DNA from: Bacillota bacterium
GTDB lineage: Bacteria > Bacillota > Clostridia > Acetivibrionales > DSM-1351
Direction of reading: 5' to 3'
Length of the DNA stretch: 60,390 nucleotides
Assembly: GCA_023444055.1 (NCBI GenBank)
Contig: JAEZRV010000061.1
Location: 1 to 60,390, forward strand
The first letter of the stretch is position 1, and each line of letters starts with the position of its first letter. A program made the position numbers and the translations under genes. Below, piece after piece: positions 46,140 to 55,181 of this stretch. Below the pieces are notes generated by a model that saw only the letters and a list, made by a program, of their open reading frames with translations, was not told the DNA's origin and made no database searches.

Positions 46140-46472
46140 TTATAAGGCTTTTTTTCCCAGAGTTTTTTCTTTAATTTCCTTTGCCAACTCAATGTAAGTT
46201 TGATTTTCTGGATTGTGTATAAACGCGTTTATTTCTTCTGACAAATGGCTAAGATAAGGGTTTCTAATATCATTGTGACCTATTAAGTAATCTACAGATA
46301 CATTAAAATAATGAGCAAGTTGCTTCAACTTTGTTATTGAAGGTTCCCTTTTGTTGCCTACATATCCATTAAAAGTTGGTGATTTAATATTCAATTGTGC
46401 TGCAACTTCCTGTTGCTCAAGGCCCTTCTCTTTTACTAATTGTTTTAATCTCTCCCCAACGGTAGTATTCAT
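46140..46472 (-). CDS. XRE-family transcriptional regulator
   Basis: 110 residues: a helix-turn-helix of the lambda-repressor type (VGERLKQLVKEKGLEQQEVA...KLKQLAHYFNVSVDYLIG) and a short C-terminal tail, as in SinR/Xre proteins. ATG 46472 follows AAAGGAG; the frame runs upstream to 46658 through promoter DNA and is not used. It has a perfect consensus promoter (46507-46535) and is divergent from the Spo0E-like gene, which it may control. Confidence 0.9.
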   Translation of the reverse strand: MNTTVGERLKQLVKEKGLEQQEVAAQLNIKSPTFNGYVGNKREPSITKLKQLAHYFNVSVDYLIGHNDIRNPYLSHLSEEINAFIHNPENQTYIELAKEIKEKTLGKKAL

Positions 46473-46506
46473 AGGCTGCTCCTTTCTAATTCCATATATA
46501 GATATA

Positions 46507-46535
46507 ATTATAAATTTTCCTCCAATAATTGTCAA
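46507..46535 (-). promoter_or_regulatory. Perfect consensus sigma-A promoter of the XRE gene
   Basis: On the minus strand TTGACA (46535-46530), 17 nt spacer and TATAAT (46512-46507), both hexamers identical to consensus. The predicted start of transcription is about 28 nt before the start codon. Confidence 0.8.
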
Positions 46536-46596
46536 ACATTTCCTTTTTACAATTTGAAAAGTTTCATTCGATTTGTCAAGTTTTTGTATTACATTA

Positions 46597-46625
46597 TTGA
46601 CATAATTCGTTTTGAATTTTATAAT
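46597..46625 (+). promoter_or_regulatory. Perfect consensus sigma-A promoter toward the Spo0E-like gene
   Basis: TTGACA (46597-46602), 17-nt spacer and TATAAT (46620-46625), an exact consensus promoter 110 nt before the Spo0E-like start codon. A further TGTCAA box lies at 46573-46578. Three such boxes between the divergent genes could be XRE binding sites overlapping both -35 regions; that is inference. Confidence 0.8.
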
Positions 46626-46735
46626 GTATATACGTGGTAATTCGTTCCATTTATGCAATTATATTGGGCTCCAAAGTAACTTATCATGCAAGCTTATAAG
46701 TCATTCTGAATGAAAGATGCGTGCTGGAGGTTTTT

Positions 46736-46888
46736 ATGCTAGAGGATAGGATTAACAAGCTAAGGGAAACACTTAATAGTGAAATAGAAAAATGTAGCTT
46801 AGACAGTGAATCGATATTGACTCTAAGTCATGATCTAGATGAACTAATTACCGAATACTATAAGTATTCAAAAAATACTAAGACCTAA
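46736..46888 (+). CDS. Spo0E-like aspartyl phosphatase
   Basis: A 50-residue peptide starting MLEDRINKLRETLN with the motif LSHDLDELITEYY, which is the SxxLD core of the Spo0E family (phosphatases that remove phosphate from Spo0A and delay sporulation). A good ribosome-binding site (GGAGG, 5 nt spacing) and a perfect upstream promoter support expression. It lies about 100 nt before ychF. Confidence 0.85.
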   Translation: MLEDRINKLRETLNSEIEKCSLDSESILTLSHDLDELITEYYKYSKNTKT

Positions 46889-46912
46889 ATAGGAGACAAG
46901 AGCTTATTGTTA

Positions 46913-46941
46913 TTGCATTGAAAAATTATAAAGTGTATAAT
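46913..46941 (+). promoter_or_regulatory. Promoter of ychF
   Basis: TTGCAT (46913-46918), 17-nt spacer and TATAAT (46936-46941), ending 46 nt before the ychF start codon. The -10 is perfect, the -35 four of six. Confidence 0.6.
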
Positions 46942-46987
46942 CTTTATGATGTTTTAATGTTTAATAACCATGAGAGGATATATATAA

Positions 46988-48082
46988 ATGAAACTAGGTA
47001 TAGTAGGACTACCAAATGTAGGAAAAAGCACTTTATTTAACGCCATTACAAAAGCAGGTGCAGAAAGTGCAAATTATCCTTTTTGTACAATTGAACCAAA
47101 TGTTGGTATCGTAGCTGTCCCAGATGAAAGATTGGACATGCTTGCTAAAATGTATGACCCAGAAAAAATCACTCCAACAGTAATTGAATTTGTTGATATT
47201 GCAGGTTTAGTTAAAGGTGCAAGTAAGGGTGAGGGTCTAGGAAATAAATTTCTTTCTCACATAAGAGAAGTAGATGCTATCGTTCATGTTGTTAGATGCT
47301 TTGAAGACGGAAATATAGTTCATGTTGATGGTTCAATTGGTCCTAATAGAGATGTTGAAACTATTAACTTAGAGTTAATTTTTGCAGATCTAGAAATGCT
47401 TGAGCGCAGAATTGACAGAACTAGGAAGATGATGAAATCAGGGGATAAGAAATTCCAGTCTGAGTTAGAGGTATTTGAAGCATTAAAATCCCATTTAGAA
47501 AGCGGTAAACCTGCTAGGTCAATGTCCTTTGACCATGAACAACAGCAGATTGCCGATCAATTGTTTTTAATCACTTCAAAACCTGTATTGTATTGTGCAA
47601 ATGTATCTGAAAATGATCTTTCTGTCCTAGATGATAACAGATTTTTAGCTGAACTAAATAGCCTTGCTCAGGCTGAAGGCTCTGAGGTTATGGTTATATG
47701 TGCTAAAGTTGAAGAAGAAATTGCTCAGCTTGCTGATGAAGAAAAAGTTGACTTTCTTGAAGCTATGGGTTTAGAAGAGTCAGGCTTAGATAAATTAGTT
47801 AAAGCCAGCTACAAAATTCTAGGGCTTATTAGTTTCCTTACAGCAGGCCCACAAGAAGTTAGAGCTTGGACTATTATAAAAGGTACAAAAGCACCTCAAG
47901 CTGCCGGAAAAATTCACAGTGATTTCGAAAGAGGTTTCATTAGAGCTGAGATTGTTTCCTATGATGATTTGATGAATTGCGGCTCTTATAATTCTGCAAA
48001 AGAAAAAGGATTAGTTAGATCTGAAGGAAAAGAATACGTTATGTTAGACGGAGACGTTACTTTATTTAGATTTAATGTATAA
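46988..48082 (+). CDS. ychF: Obg-like GTPase/ATPase YchF
   Basis: 364 residues, full length. G1 GLPNVGKST, G3 DIAGLVKGASKGEGLG, and in place of NKxD the divergent NVSEND that gives YchF its preference for ATP. A coiled-coil insertion (about 130-200) and the C-terminal TGS-like domain follow (GPQEVRAWTIIKGTKAPQAA). Involved in ribosome-associated stress control in other bacteria. GAGAGG precedes the ATG. Confidence 0.97.
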   Translation: MKLGIVGLPNVGKSTLFNAITKAGAESANYPFCTIEPNVGIVAVPDERLDMLAKMYDPEKITPTVIEFVDIAGLVKGASKGEGLGNKFLSHIREVDAIVHVVRCFEDGNIVHVDGSIGPNRDVETINLELIFADLEMLERRIDRTRKMMKSGDKKFQSELEVFEALKSHLESGKPARSMSFDHEQQQIADQLFLITSKPVLYCANVSENDLSVLDDNRFLAELNSLAQAEGSEVMVICAKVEEEIAQLADEEKVDFLEAMGLEESGLDKLVKASYKILGLISFLTAGPQEVRAWTIIKGTKAPQAAGKIHSDFERGFIRAEIVSYDDLMNCGSYNSAKEKGLVRSEGKEYVMLDGDVTLFRFNV

Positions 48083-48120
48083 ATTATTTTAGAGTAGTTA
48101 TGTACATGGTTTACAATATA

Positions 48121-48227
48121 CGAAAAATAGGTTGTTACAAAAAACATCTTAACAATTATATCTTGTACTTGGTTTTCAACCTATACGATATAATATCGTT
48201 AAAATGGTTTTGCAACAGCCTATTTCG
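48121..48227. repeat. Long palindrome (family P), copy 3, acting as terminator
   Basis: CGAAAAATAGGTTGTTACAA faces TTGCAACAGCCTATTTCG with inner pairing (CATCTTAACAATTATATC/ATATAATATCGTTAA). About 107 nt between the convergent ychF and cheW genes. Confidence 0.75.
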
Positions 48228-48269
48228 TATATAACATTTAAATTGGTTATTATATTAATCTTCAATTTA

Positions 48270-48734
48270 TTATTCTTTATTAGTAATTACTTCTTTCACA
48301 TCTTTAACCTCTTGTGTATTCAATATTTCATTTAAGTCAATAATTGAGAAGAGCTTTTCATCCTTCTTTCCTATTCCCTTAATATAATTATTACCATTAA
48401 CATTTAAAATCGCTTCAGACTTTTCAATTTCATTCTCACTTAAAGTAACTATTTCCAAAACATTATCAACTATAAAACCAAATAGCTGTCCATCCTTTTC
48501 CGTAATGATAATCTTTGTTTTACCAGTTATCTGAGAATAACCCATATGAAATCTTTTATTTAAATCTACAATAGGAACTACTCTACCTCTTAAGTTATAC
48601 AAACCTTTAATATAGTCTGGCATCTCTGGAACAAGGGAAACCTCACTATATTTTTCAATTTTATAAACCATTGATGTATCAACACTGCAAAGCTCATTGA
48701 TTAAACTAAATATCACAACTTGCATATTAGCCAT
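48270..48734 (-). CDS. cheW: CheW-type chemotaxis coupling protein
   Basis: 154 residues of the CheW fold: VIFSLINELCSVDTSMV, the receptor-contact segment VPEMPDYIKGLYNLRGRVVPIVDLNKRF and the C-terminal FGFIVDNVLEIV. It bridges methyl-accepting receptors and CheA. It is isolated from other chemotaxis genes here. GGAGG precedes the ATG. Confidence 0.92.
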   Translation of the reverse strand: MANMQVVIFSLINELCSVDTSMVYKIEKYSEVSLVPEMPDYIKGLYNLRGRVVPIVDLNKRFHMGYSQITGKTKIIITEKDGQLFGFIVDNVLEIVTLSENEIEKSEAILNVNGNNYIKGIGKKDEKLFSIIDLNEILNTQEVKDVKEVITNKE

Positions 48735-48844
48735 TTTCTTAATCCCTCCAATAACTGTTTATTAATATTTTGTCAGAAGAACATATAAATACATAATAAC
48801 ATAATAAACCTACTTTTTAAAGGAGATAATTTCTGATATAATAA

Positions 48845-48955
48845 ATTGTTATTATTCATCTAACTCAACTTTCCCCCTTGAAAAATGGAGATGCGGAATA
48901 TTTATGGAAAATGTTTTTATATTATTTTTATTGTCATAAGATGAATAGTAGCAAT
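48845..48955. repeat. 17-bp inverted repeat enclosing ~77 nt
   Basis: ATTGTTATTATTCATCT (48845-48861) is repeated inverted at 48939-48955 with two mismatches, upstream of the DUF896 gene. The enclosed part holds no gene; it may be a long leader hairpin or a small mobile element. Confidence 0.4.
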
Positions 48956-49012
48956 AAAATAATTTAATAAGAAGAAATAATTTAAAAATAAGAATAGGGC
49001 GTGTATATTTTT

Positions 49013-49216
49013 ATGGAAAAAAGTAGAATTAATCGTCTGAACGAACTAGCTAAAAAAGCAAAAACAGATGCACTTACAAATTCAGAGTTAGCTGAGAGAG
49101 ATGAACTGCGAAAAGAATATATTGCAGCTTTCAAATCAAATCTCAAGGCAACATTGGATAACACTGTAATAGTTGACAAATACGGAAACAAGAGAAGCTT
49201 AAGGAAGGATAACTAA
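49013..49216 (+). CDS. DUF896 protein, YnzC-like
   Basis: 67 residues, MEKSRINRLNELAKKAKTDA through LRKEYIAAFKSNLKATLDN, matching the small helical DUF896/YnzC family (SOS-linked in Bacillus). I start at the ATG 49013; a GTG at 49001 is also in frame. The stop lies 1 nt before the next gene's ATG, so the two are co-translated. Confidence 0.85.
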   Translation: MEKSRINRLNELAKKAKTDALTNSELAERDELRKEYIAAFKSNLKATLDNTVIVDKYGNKRSLRKDN

Positions 49217-49217
49217 T

Positions 49218-50387
49218 ATGGCTAAAGCCTTTATAGCAAAAGGAAAAGAAAATAGAACAGAATATGGACATCCCTGGATTTTCAAAAGCGATATCTCACA
49301 TACAGATGGTGACATTGAACCAGGTGATATTGTTGATGTTTATAGTAGCAAGAACAAATTTCTTGGAAGAGGGTTTTATAATCCAAAATCTCAAATAACG
49401 ATAAGGATGTTGACTTACGAGCACGAAGAAATAAATTATGACTTTTTATATAAAAGAATAAAAGATGCTTGGACTTATAGAAAGCAAGTTGCCGACATTA
49501 ACAGCTGTCGTGCAATTTTTGCAGAATCTGATTTTCTGCCAGCTCTAGTTGTCGATAAGTTTTCAGATATTTTAGTCGTTCAGACTCTTGCACTTGGGAT
49601 TGATAGATTCAAGAATGACATTGTGAGCATACTTGATGATATTATTAAACCTAGAGGCATTTATGAAAGAAATGATGTTCCTGTGAGGTTGCTTGAAGGT
49701 TTAGAAATGCAAAAAGGATTCTTAAAAGGGCCTTTTGATACTTTAGTTGAAATGACTGAAAACGGAGTTAAATTTTTAGTTGATGTAGAAAATGGACAAA
49801 AGACAGGTTTCTTTTTGGATCAGAAAGAAAATAGAGCCGCTATTGCACCTTTTGTAAAGGATGTAAAGGTATTGGACTGCTTTACACATACAGGATCATT
49901 TGCACTTCACGCTGGACTATATGGGGCTAAAAGTGTTTTAGGAATTGACATTTCAGATCATGCTGTTAAATGCGCTACAAAAAATGCAGAAATAAATGGC
50001 TTAGATTCTGTTGTTAAATTTCAGGCTGCAAATACTTTTGATATTTTACGTGAATATTATGACAACAACGAGACCTTTGACACTATTGTACTTGATCCTC
50101 CAGCATTTACAAAAACAAAAAATGCTGTACAGGGCGCAATTAGGGGTTATAAAGAAATAAATTTACGTGCTATGAAAATTATTAAAAGCGGTGGCTATCT
50201 GATAACCTGCTCATGTTCGCAGCATGTTGATTCTAATTTGTTTATGGACATTTTATATGATGCAGCGGCTGATGCCAAAAAGAAAGTTAGAGTGGTTGAA
50301 TATAGAGCACAGGCTAAAGATCATCCTGTTTTACTTGCTTCACCAGAAACTGAATACCTCAAATGTGCTATTTTACAGGTAGTTTAA
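49218..50387 (+). CDS. Class I rRNA methyltransferase, RlmI-like
   Basis: 389 residues: an N-terminal PUA domain (GHPWIFKSDI...GDIVDVYSS), a central domain and a SAM-dependent methyltransferase domain with LDCFTHTGSFALHAG, acidic GIDIS, DPPAFTKTK and the SCSQH motif with the catalytic Cys. RlmI makes m5C1962 in 23S rRNA; the precise target here is inferred by homology. Confidence 0.92.
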   Translation: MAKAFIAKGKENRTEYGHPWIFKSDISHTDGDIEPGDIVDVYSSKNKFLGRGFYNPKSQITIRMLTYEHEEINYDFLYKRIKDAWTYRKQVADINSCRAIFAESDFLPALVVDKFSDILVVQTLALGIDRFKNDIVSILDDIIKPRGIYERNDVPVRLLEGLEMQKGFLKGPFDTLVEMTENGVKFLVDVENGQKTGFFLDQKENRAAIAPFVKDVKVLDCFTHTGSFALHAGLYGAKSVLGIDISDHAVKCATKNAEINGLDSVVKFQAANTFDILREYYDNNETFDTIVLDPPAFTKTKNAVQGAIRGYKEINLRAMKIIKSGGYLITCSCSQHVDSNLFMDILYDAAADAKKKVRVVEYRAQAKDHPVLLASPETEYLKCAILQVV

Positions 50388-50453
50388 AACTTTTATATAA
50401 ATTAATTGCTTTTAAAGCATAAAACTAAAGCATTTTTATAGATCCAATCTCTG

Positions 50454-50509
50454 TTGAAACCTTCGCCCTTTTTAGGGGAATATGCGTTTACATATTTTGA
50501 AGGTTTCAA
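50454..50509. terminator. Bidirectional terminator with 11-bp stem
   Basis: TTGAAACCTTC (50454-50464) is perfectly inverted at 50499-50509; a flanking ATCCAA/TTGGAT pair extends it and an inner CCCTTTTTAGGGG adds a smaller hairpin. It lies between the convergent rRNA methyltransferase and coiled-coil protein genes. Confidence 0.75.
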
Positions 50510-50520
50510 ATGTTTGGATT

Positions 50521-51339
50521 TTAATTCAAGTATCTGCTTAGAGGCGGTAATTTCTCCAATATCTGATTTTCCAGTTTCTCAAGTACTTCGCTTGCAATTT
50601 TTATGTCTACATCTATATCGTTTTTAAATTTAGTAACTGCTTTTTCATCTTCAAGTACTTTGGATTCAGAAAATGGAAATTGCTTTCTCAAGCTCTCAAT
50701 TTCTGAAACTACCAACTCTCTTTTTGATTTCATAGAGAGAACTTCGTTCTCAAGGTCAGCTTCGTGTGAATTTTCATTAGTTAAATTATCTTTGTATTCC
50801 TCTAATACCTTCTTTTGTAATCTTTTAAGTTTTGCAACATCACCATCTTCATATGCTTTTTTAGTTGCTTTCCAAACTCTTTTTATATTTTTATCAGATA
50901 TAGCAACTACCTCTGGATGAATATAGCTTGCAATAGAGAGGTATAATTCTTTAAGTTCCTGCATATTCTGAATTTTTAAATAGTCTTCATCACTTAAATT
51001 GCGTGCAAATTCTATTTCCTTTCTCATATTTCTCAGTGTACTATTATGCTTTTCAAACTCTTTTTCCAGTTGATTTTCAATGTGCTCTGTATCAATAGGT
51101 ACTTTTAAATTTATACATGTCTGAAGCATATCAAGCTTCAGCTTTGCCTTTGCTATAGCCATTTCTAGCTTGTGGAGCTTGTATCTAGGCTCTCCCAGCT
51201 TTAGTATAAATTCATTTTTCACTGAAAAAGACTCATATATTTCCATATGATCCTTCTCAGCCAATGCTTCACCAAGTAATCTTTTTTGCGTCTTATATTC
51301 TTCAAATAATTCCTTCATAAATATTCCAATGCCCATCAT
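50521..51339 (-). CDS. Coiled-coil protein of unknown function
   Basis: 272 residues, strongly helical and charged, with long coiled coils (about 75-115 and 200-255) around a central segment (YLSIASYIHPEVVA) that recalls J-domain-containing or YlbF-like proteins but has no HPD motif. No membrane segment. Start: ATG-ATG at 51339, translationally coupled to a short leader ORF (see 51336-51386). I do not recognise the family. Confidence 0.7.
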   Translation of the reverse strand: MMGIGIFMKELFEEYKTQKRLLGEALAEKDHMEIYESFSVKNEFILKLGEPRYKLHKLEMAIAKAKLKLDMLQTCINLKVPIDTEHIENQLEKEFEKHNSTLRNMRKEIEFARNLSDEDYLKIQNMQELKELYLSIASYIHPEVVAISDKNIKRVWKATKKAYEDGDVAKLKRLQKKVLEEYKDNLTNENSHEADLENEVLSMKSKRELVVSEIESLRKQFPFSESKVLEDEKAVTKFKNDIDVDIKIASEVLEKLENQILEKLPPLSRYLN

Positions 51340-51386
51340 TTCACAAGAACATCAAAGAAATGTGAATTTCTTAACAGTAATAGCAT
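51336..51386 (-). CDS. 16-aa leader peptide coupled to the coiled-coil gene
   Basis: A strong AGGAGG lies before an ATG at 51386 that encodes MLLLLRNSHFFDVLVK; its TGA overlaps the ATG of the next gene (AATGATG). The main gene has no ribosome-binding site of its own, so its translation probably depends on this leader. Seen in sequence; regulatory meaning is inferred. Confidence 0.5.
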   Translation of the reverse strand: MLLLLRNSHFFDVLVK

Positions 51387-51446
51387 GGGCTTAGCACCTC
51401 CTCTTTATTTTTTTAATTCCTCTCAAAATCTTTTACTACCATTTAT

Positions 51447-53183
51447 TTATATATTTTCATATTGGCTATTATAAAGCTTAGAATAAAACCCGCCTTTTCT
51501 TAATAGCTGCTCATGGCTTCCCTGCTCAACAATTTGACCATTATCAAGCACTAATATTAAATCTGCTTCTCTAATGGTAGAAAGTCTATGAGCAATAATA
51601 AAGCTAGTTCTTCCTTCCATCATTCTTAGGAAAGCTTTTTGAATATTTAACTCTGTTCTAGTATCAACACTACTAGTTGCTTCATCAAGTATCAGCATTG
51701 ATGGTAACACCAGCATTACTCTCGCAATTGTTATCAACTGCTTCTGCCCTTCTGATAAATTTGCCCCACCCTCTGTAAGTACTGTTTCATAACCCTTTGG
51801 AAACCTTTTAATAAAATTATGTGCATTTGCTGCTTTTGCTGCTTCAATTATATCTTCAGATGTTGCATCTGGCTTTCCATAAGCTATATTTTCTCTGATA
51901 GTACCTATAAACAGCCATGTATCCTGCAATACCATACCGAATGACTTTCTCAAGCTATCCTTTGATAATTTATAAATATCATTACCATCAATATATATAT
52001 TCCCACTATTTACATCATAAAAGCGCATAAGAAGATTTACAATAGTTGTTTTACCAGCACCTGTTGGTCCTACAATAGCAATTCTTGAGCCTTTATTTAC
52101 ATTAAGGCTAAAATTGTTTATCAGCGGGTTTTCAGGAACATAGGAGAAGGTTATATCCTCAAAACAAACATTGCCTTCTGTACCCTTTAGCTCCAGCTCA
52201 CATATGCTTTGCTCTACTTCAGTTTCACTGTCTAGTATAGAAAATACCCTTTTAGCTGAAGCTATTGCTGATTGAAGCTGAGTAGTTACACTTGTAATAT
52301 TATTTATCGGCTGAGAAAAATATGTGGAATATGTTAAAAAGCTTGAAATATACCCAATACTTAAATGACCTGCCAATGAAGCAATTCCACCTGTCATACC
52401 AAGTAAAACATATGTTATATTATTTACCAAACGTGTTGAAGGATTTACAAGCGATGAATAAAACTGTGCCCATCTGCCGCTTTTATATAATCTACTGTTT
52501 ATTTCTTCAAACTTCTTTTGTGTCTGTTCTTCATAGCTAAATGCCTTAACTACATTTTGATTACCAATAATTTCTTCTATAAACCCGTTTAATTCACCAT
52601 TTAAATTTGATTGTTCTTTAAACATTTTCGCTGATTTTTTAGTTATGAAAGAAGCAATTATAAATGTAATAGGTGTCATAACAATTACAACAAGAGTAAT
52701 CACAGGACTTAATATAAACATAAAAATCAATGAACCAACTATCGATATTATCCCTGTTACAAATTGTGTAACCGATTGAAATATACCCTCTGATATATTT
52801 TCAATATCACCTGTGAGTCTAGCCATTATATCTCCATGAGTATTTGTGTCAAAAAATTTTAATGGCATTTTTGTAATGTGTTCAAATGTATCTGTTCGAA
52901 GCTCTTCAACAGTTTTATTTGATAATTTGCTTGTAAAAACCTGCAAGCTCCACTGAAAAAATGCACTTATTAAGTATAGTACAACTATAATAATAGCATA
53001 ATATCTAATCTGTTCAAAATTCACATTTCTGCTGTCAATAATATTGTCAACAGCCTTACCTATAATGAAAGGCCCTACAATCATAAGAATATTACTAAAA
53101 ACAGCGCAAACCAAGGCTCCAATAACATATATTCTATTCTTTATAATATAATTCAGAAGGCGTTTAATAACATTTCTTTTCAT
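51447..53183 (-). CDS. ABC exporter, canonical-site half (TM288-like)
   Basis: 578 residues: six-helix exporter domain (1-330) and nucleotide-binding domain with GPTGAGKTTIV, signature LSEGQKQL, and Walker B with catalytic Glu LILDEATS. The non-canonical signature LSEGQ pairs with the degenerate site of the partner encoded just upstream. The start ATG overlaps the partner's TGA by one base (TGATG). A multidrug or lipid exporter is likely; substrate unknown. Confidence 0.92.
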   Translation of the reverse strand: MKRNVIKRLLNYIIKNRIYVIGALVCAVFSNILMIVGPFIIGKAVDNIIDSRNVNFEQIRYYAIIIVVLYLISAFFQWSLQVFTSKLSNKTVEELRTDTFEHITKMPLKFFDTNTHGDIMARLTGDIENISEGIFQSVTQFVTGIISIVGSLIFMFILSPVITLVVIVMTPITFIIASFITKKSAKMFKEQSNLNGELNGFIEEIIGNQNVVKAFSYEEQTQKKFEEINSRLYKSGRWAQFYSSLVNPSTRLVNNITYVLLGMTGGIASLAGHLSIGYISSFLTYSTYFSQPINNITSVTTQLQSAIASAKRVFSILDSETEVEQSICELELKGTEGNVCFEDITFSYVPENPLINNFSLNVNKGSRIAIVGPTGAGKTTIVNLLMRFYDVNSGNIYIDGNDIYKLSKDSLRKSFGMVLQDTWLFIGTIRENIAYGKPDATSEDIIEAAKAANAHNFIKRFPKGYETVLTEGGANLSEGQKQLITIARVMLVLPSMLILDEATSSVDTRTELNIQKAFLRMMEGRTSFIIAHRLSTIREADLILVLDNGQIVEQGSHEQLLRKGGFYSKLYNSQYENI

Positions 53184-55057
53184 CACTGTGCCTCCTTCGC
53201 TTCATCTTGAGAACTATATATTTCCTGATATACTAAGCAGTTATCAAGCAAATAATCATTTTTACCCATACCAACTATTTCACCATCATCTAAAACAACT
53301 ATTAAATCTGCATTTCTAATAGTTGAAACTCTCTGAGTAACCATAATAATAGTTTTATCACTTAGGTTCTCTGACAACATTCTTCGAAATGCCGCATCAG
53401 TAGCATAATCCAATGCACTTATACTATCATCTAAAATTAGTATATCTGGCTTTTTAATAATAGCTCGAGCTATTGCCAGTCTTTGCTTCTGACCACCTGA
53501 AAGATTTGTCCCGCCTTGAGAAATCATTGTTCTAAAGCCTTCTTCTTTTTTAACAACAAACTCATAGGCTTGGGCTATTTTAGCCGCTTCTTCAATGTCT
53601 TCTTGAGTTGCCTTCTGATTTCCCCACCTAATATTGTCCTCAATTGTTCCAGAAAATAGTATAGACTTTTGAGGCACTAAGCCAATTTTACTTTTTAGTT
53701 CCTTCTGTCGATAATCTTTTACATTTATGCCATCAACATATATTGAGCCTTCTGAAGTATCATAAAATCGAGCAATTAAATTAATAAGGGTTGATTTTCC
53801 CGATCCAGTTGAACCAATAATTCCAACCATTTGGCCTTTATTAATCTTTAGCGAAATGTTTTTTAGCGTATATTCTGAGGCTTCAGCATATGAAAAGCTT
53901 ACGTTTCTGAATTCTATATTTGGGATTTCACTGTTTTCTGTATATTTAACCTTTTTTGAAATGAAATCAGATTCGCCGATTATCTTGTCAGTGGCATTCC
54001 CGTTGACAGGTAGCTTTTCGTCTTCTTTAAAATTAGGTTTATCTATTATCTTGTCAGAACCCTTCCCATTGACAGGATACTTGTCTTCTTTAAATTTAGG
54101 ATTGTCAATGATTGATGATTCTAGTTCCAGTATTTCATTAACTCTGTTTGCTGAGGCAGCTGCTTTTGTAAAGGTTACAACTAAATTTGCAAAAACTATT
54201 AAAGCAGATAATATCAAATTTATGTAGTTAATATATGCAATAACTTCTCCTTGAGTCATGCTCCCTTCATATACCTGTATTCCTCCAAACCAAAGTATAG
54301 CAGCAATCCCAAGGTTTATAACAACAGTTGTTGCTGGGTTTAATAATGCCGAAATCTTCCCAACACTAATAGAAGCTTCTGTATATTCCTTATTGCTATC
54401 AACGAATCGTTCTCTCTCTTTGTCCAGACGTGCAAAAGCCCTTATAACTCTGACTCCAGATAAATTTTCTCTAATAATAATAGAAAGTGTATCCAGCTTT
54501 TTTTGTACAGCTTTATAGAGTGGAACTGTTCGCGACATTACAAAGTAAATAAACAATAAAAAAACAGGCATTATAGCTAACATTATTAAGGAAAGCTTCA
54601 AGTTTATAAGCATTGCCATAATCAAACCGCCAATACAAAGAAAAGGCACTCTGACAACAAGCCTAATAAGCATAGCCACAGCAAATTGTAGCTGGTTAAC
54701 ATCACTGGTAATTCTGTTTATTAATGAAGGTACACCAATCTTATCTATTTCAGTTAAAGAGTAGCTTTGAACCCTTTTAAACAACAAATTTCTCATTGTG
54801 GTTCCAAAGCCTTGGGATGCTATTGATGCATAATATTGACATACATATGCTGAGCAAGCACCTGTTATTGCTGTTACCACCATAATTCCACCCATCATAT
54901 ATATATACGATGGATTATTTGCCTTTACACCGTTATCAATTAATTTAGCCATCATTAGCGGTATCAGCACCTCTAATATTGCCTCAAACAGCTTGAAAGC
55001 AGGTCCAAGAGTTACTTGTTTCAAGTATGGCTTTAAATATTTTACTAGCTTGAACAA
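53183..55057 (-). CDS. ABC exporter, degenerate-site half with repeated linker
   Basis: 624 residues: exporter domain (1-310), then an unusually long linker (317-380) before the nucleotide-binding domain (GSTGSGKSTLI, LSGGQKQR). Walker B reads LILDDSISALD, Asp replacing the catalytic Glu, as in TM287/BmrC-type subunits. The linker contains two near-identical units of about 21 residues (IIDNPKFKEDK..., IIDKPNFKEDE...) and the start of a third. Start is TTG after GGAGG. Confidence 0.92.
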   Translation of the reverse strand: MFKLVKYLKPYLKQVTLGPAFKLFEAILEVLIPLMMAKLIDNGVKANNPSYIYMMGGIMVVTAITGACSAYVCQYYASIASQGFGTTMRNLLFKRVQSYSLTEIDKIGVPSLINRITSDVNQLQFAVAMLIRLVVRVPFLCIGGLIMAMLINLKLSLIMLAIMPVFLLFIYFVMSRTVPLYKAVQKKLDTLSIIIRENLSGVRVIRAFARLDKERERFVDSNKEYTEASISVGKISALLNPATTVVINLGIAAILWFGGIQVYEGSMTQGEVIAYINYINLILSALIVFANLVVTFTKAAASANRVNEILELESSIIDNPKFKEDKYPVNGKGSDKIIDKPNFKEDEKLPVNGNATDKIIGESDFISKKVKYTENSEIPNIEFRNVSFSYAEASEYTLKNISLKINKGQMVGIIGSTGSGKSTLINLIARFYDTSEGSIYVDGINVKDYRQKELKSKIGLVPQKSILFSGTIEDNIRWGNQKATQEDIEEAAKIAQAYEFVVKKEEGFRTMISQGGTNLSGGQKQRLAIARAIIKKPDILILDDSISALDYATDAAFRRMLSENLSDKTIIMVTQRVSTIRNADLIVVLDDGEIVGMGKNDYLLDNCLVYQEIYSSQDEAKEAQ

Positions 55058-55181
55058 AGACTAAAAACCTCCGCATTTCTTTTTTCTCACAATTTCTGCA
55101 TAGAATAGTATAACAAAAAAAAAAGTAATGTGATACATTTTATTAAAACTTGCATATATTAACGGTGAATATATGTTACTA

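Noticed and set aside
46473..46658. N-terminal extension of the XRE gene to 46658
   Set aside because: It reads through the perfect promoter and the ribosome-binding site that fit the start at 46472; extension composition is not protein-like.
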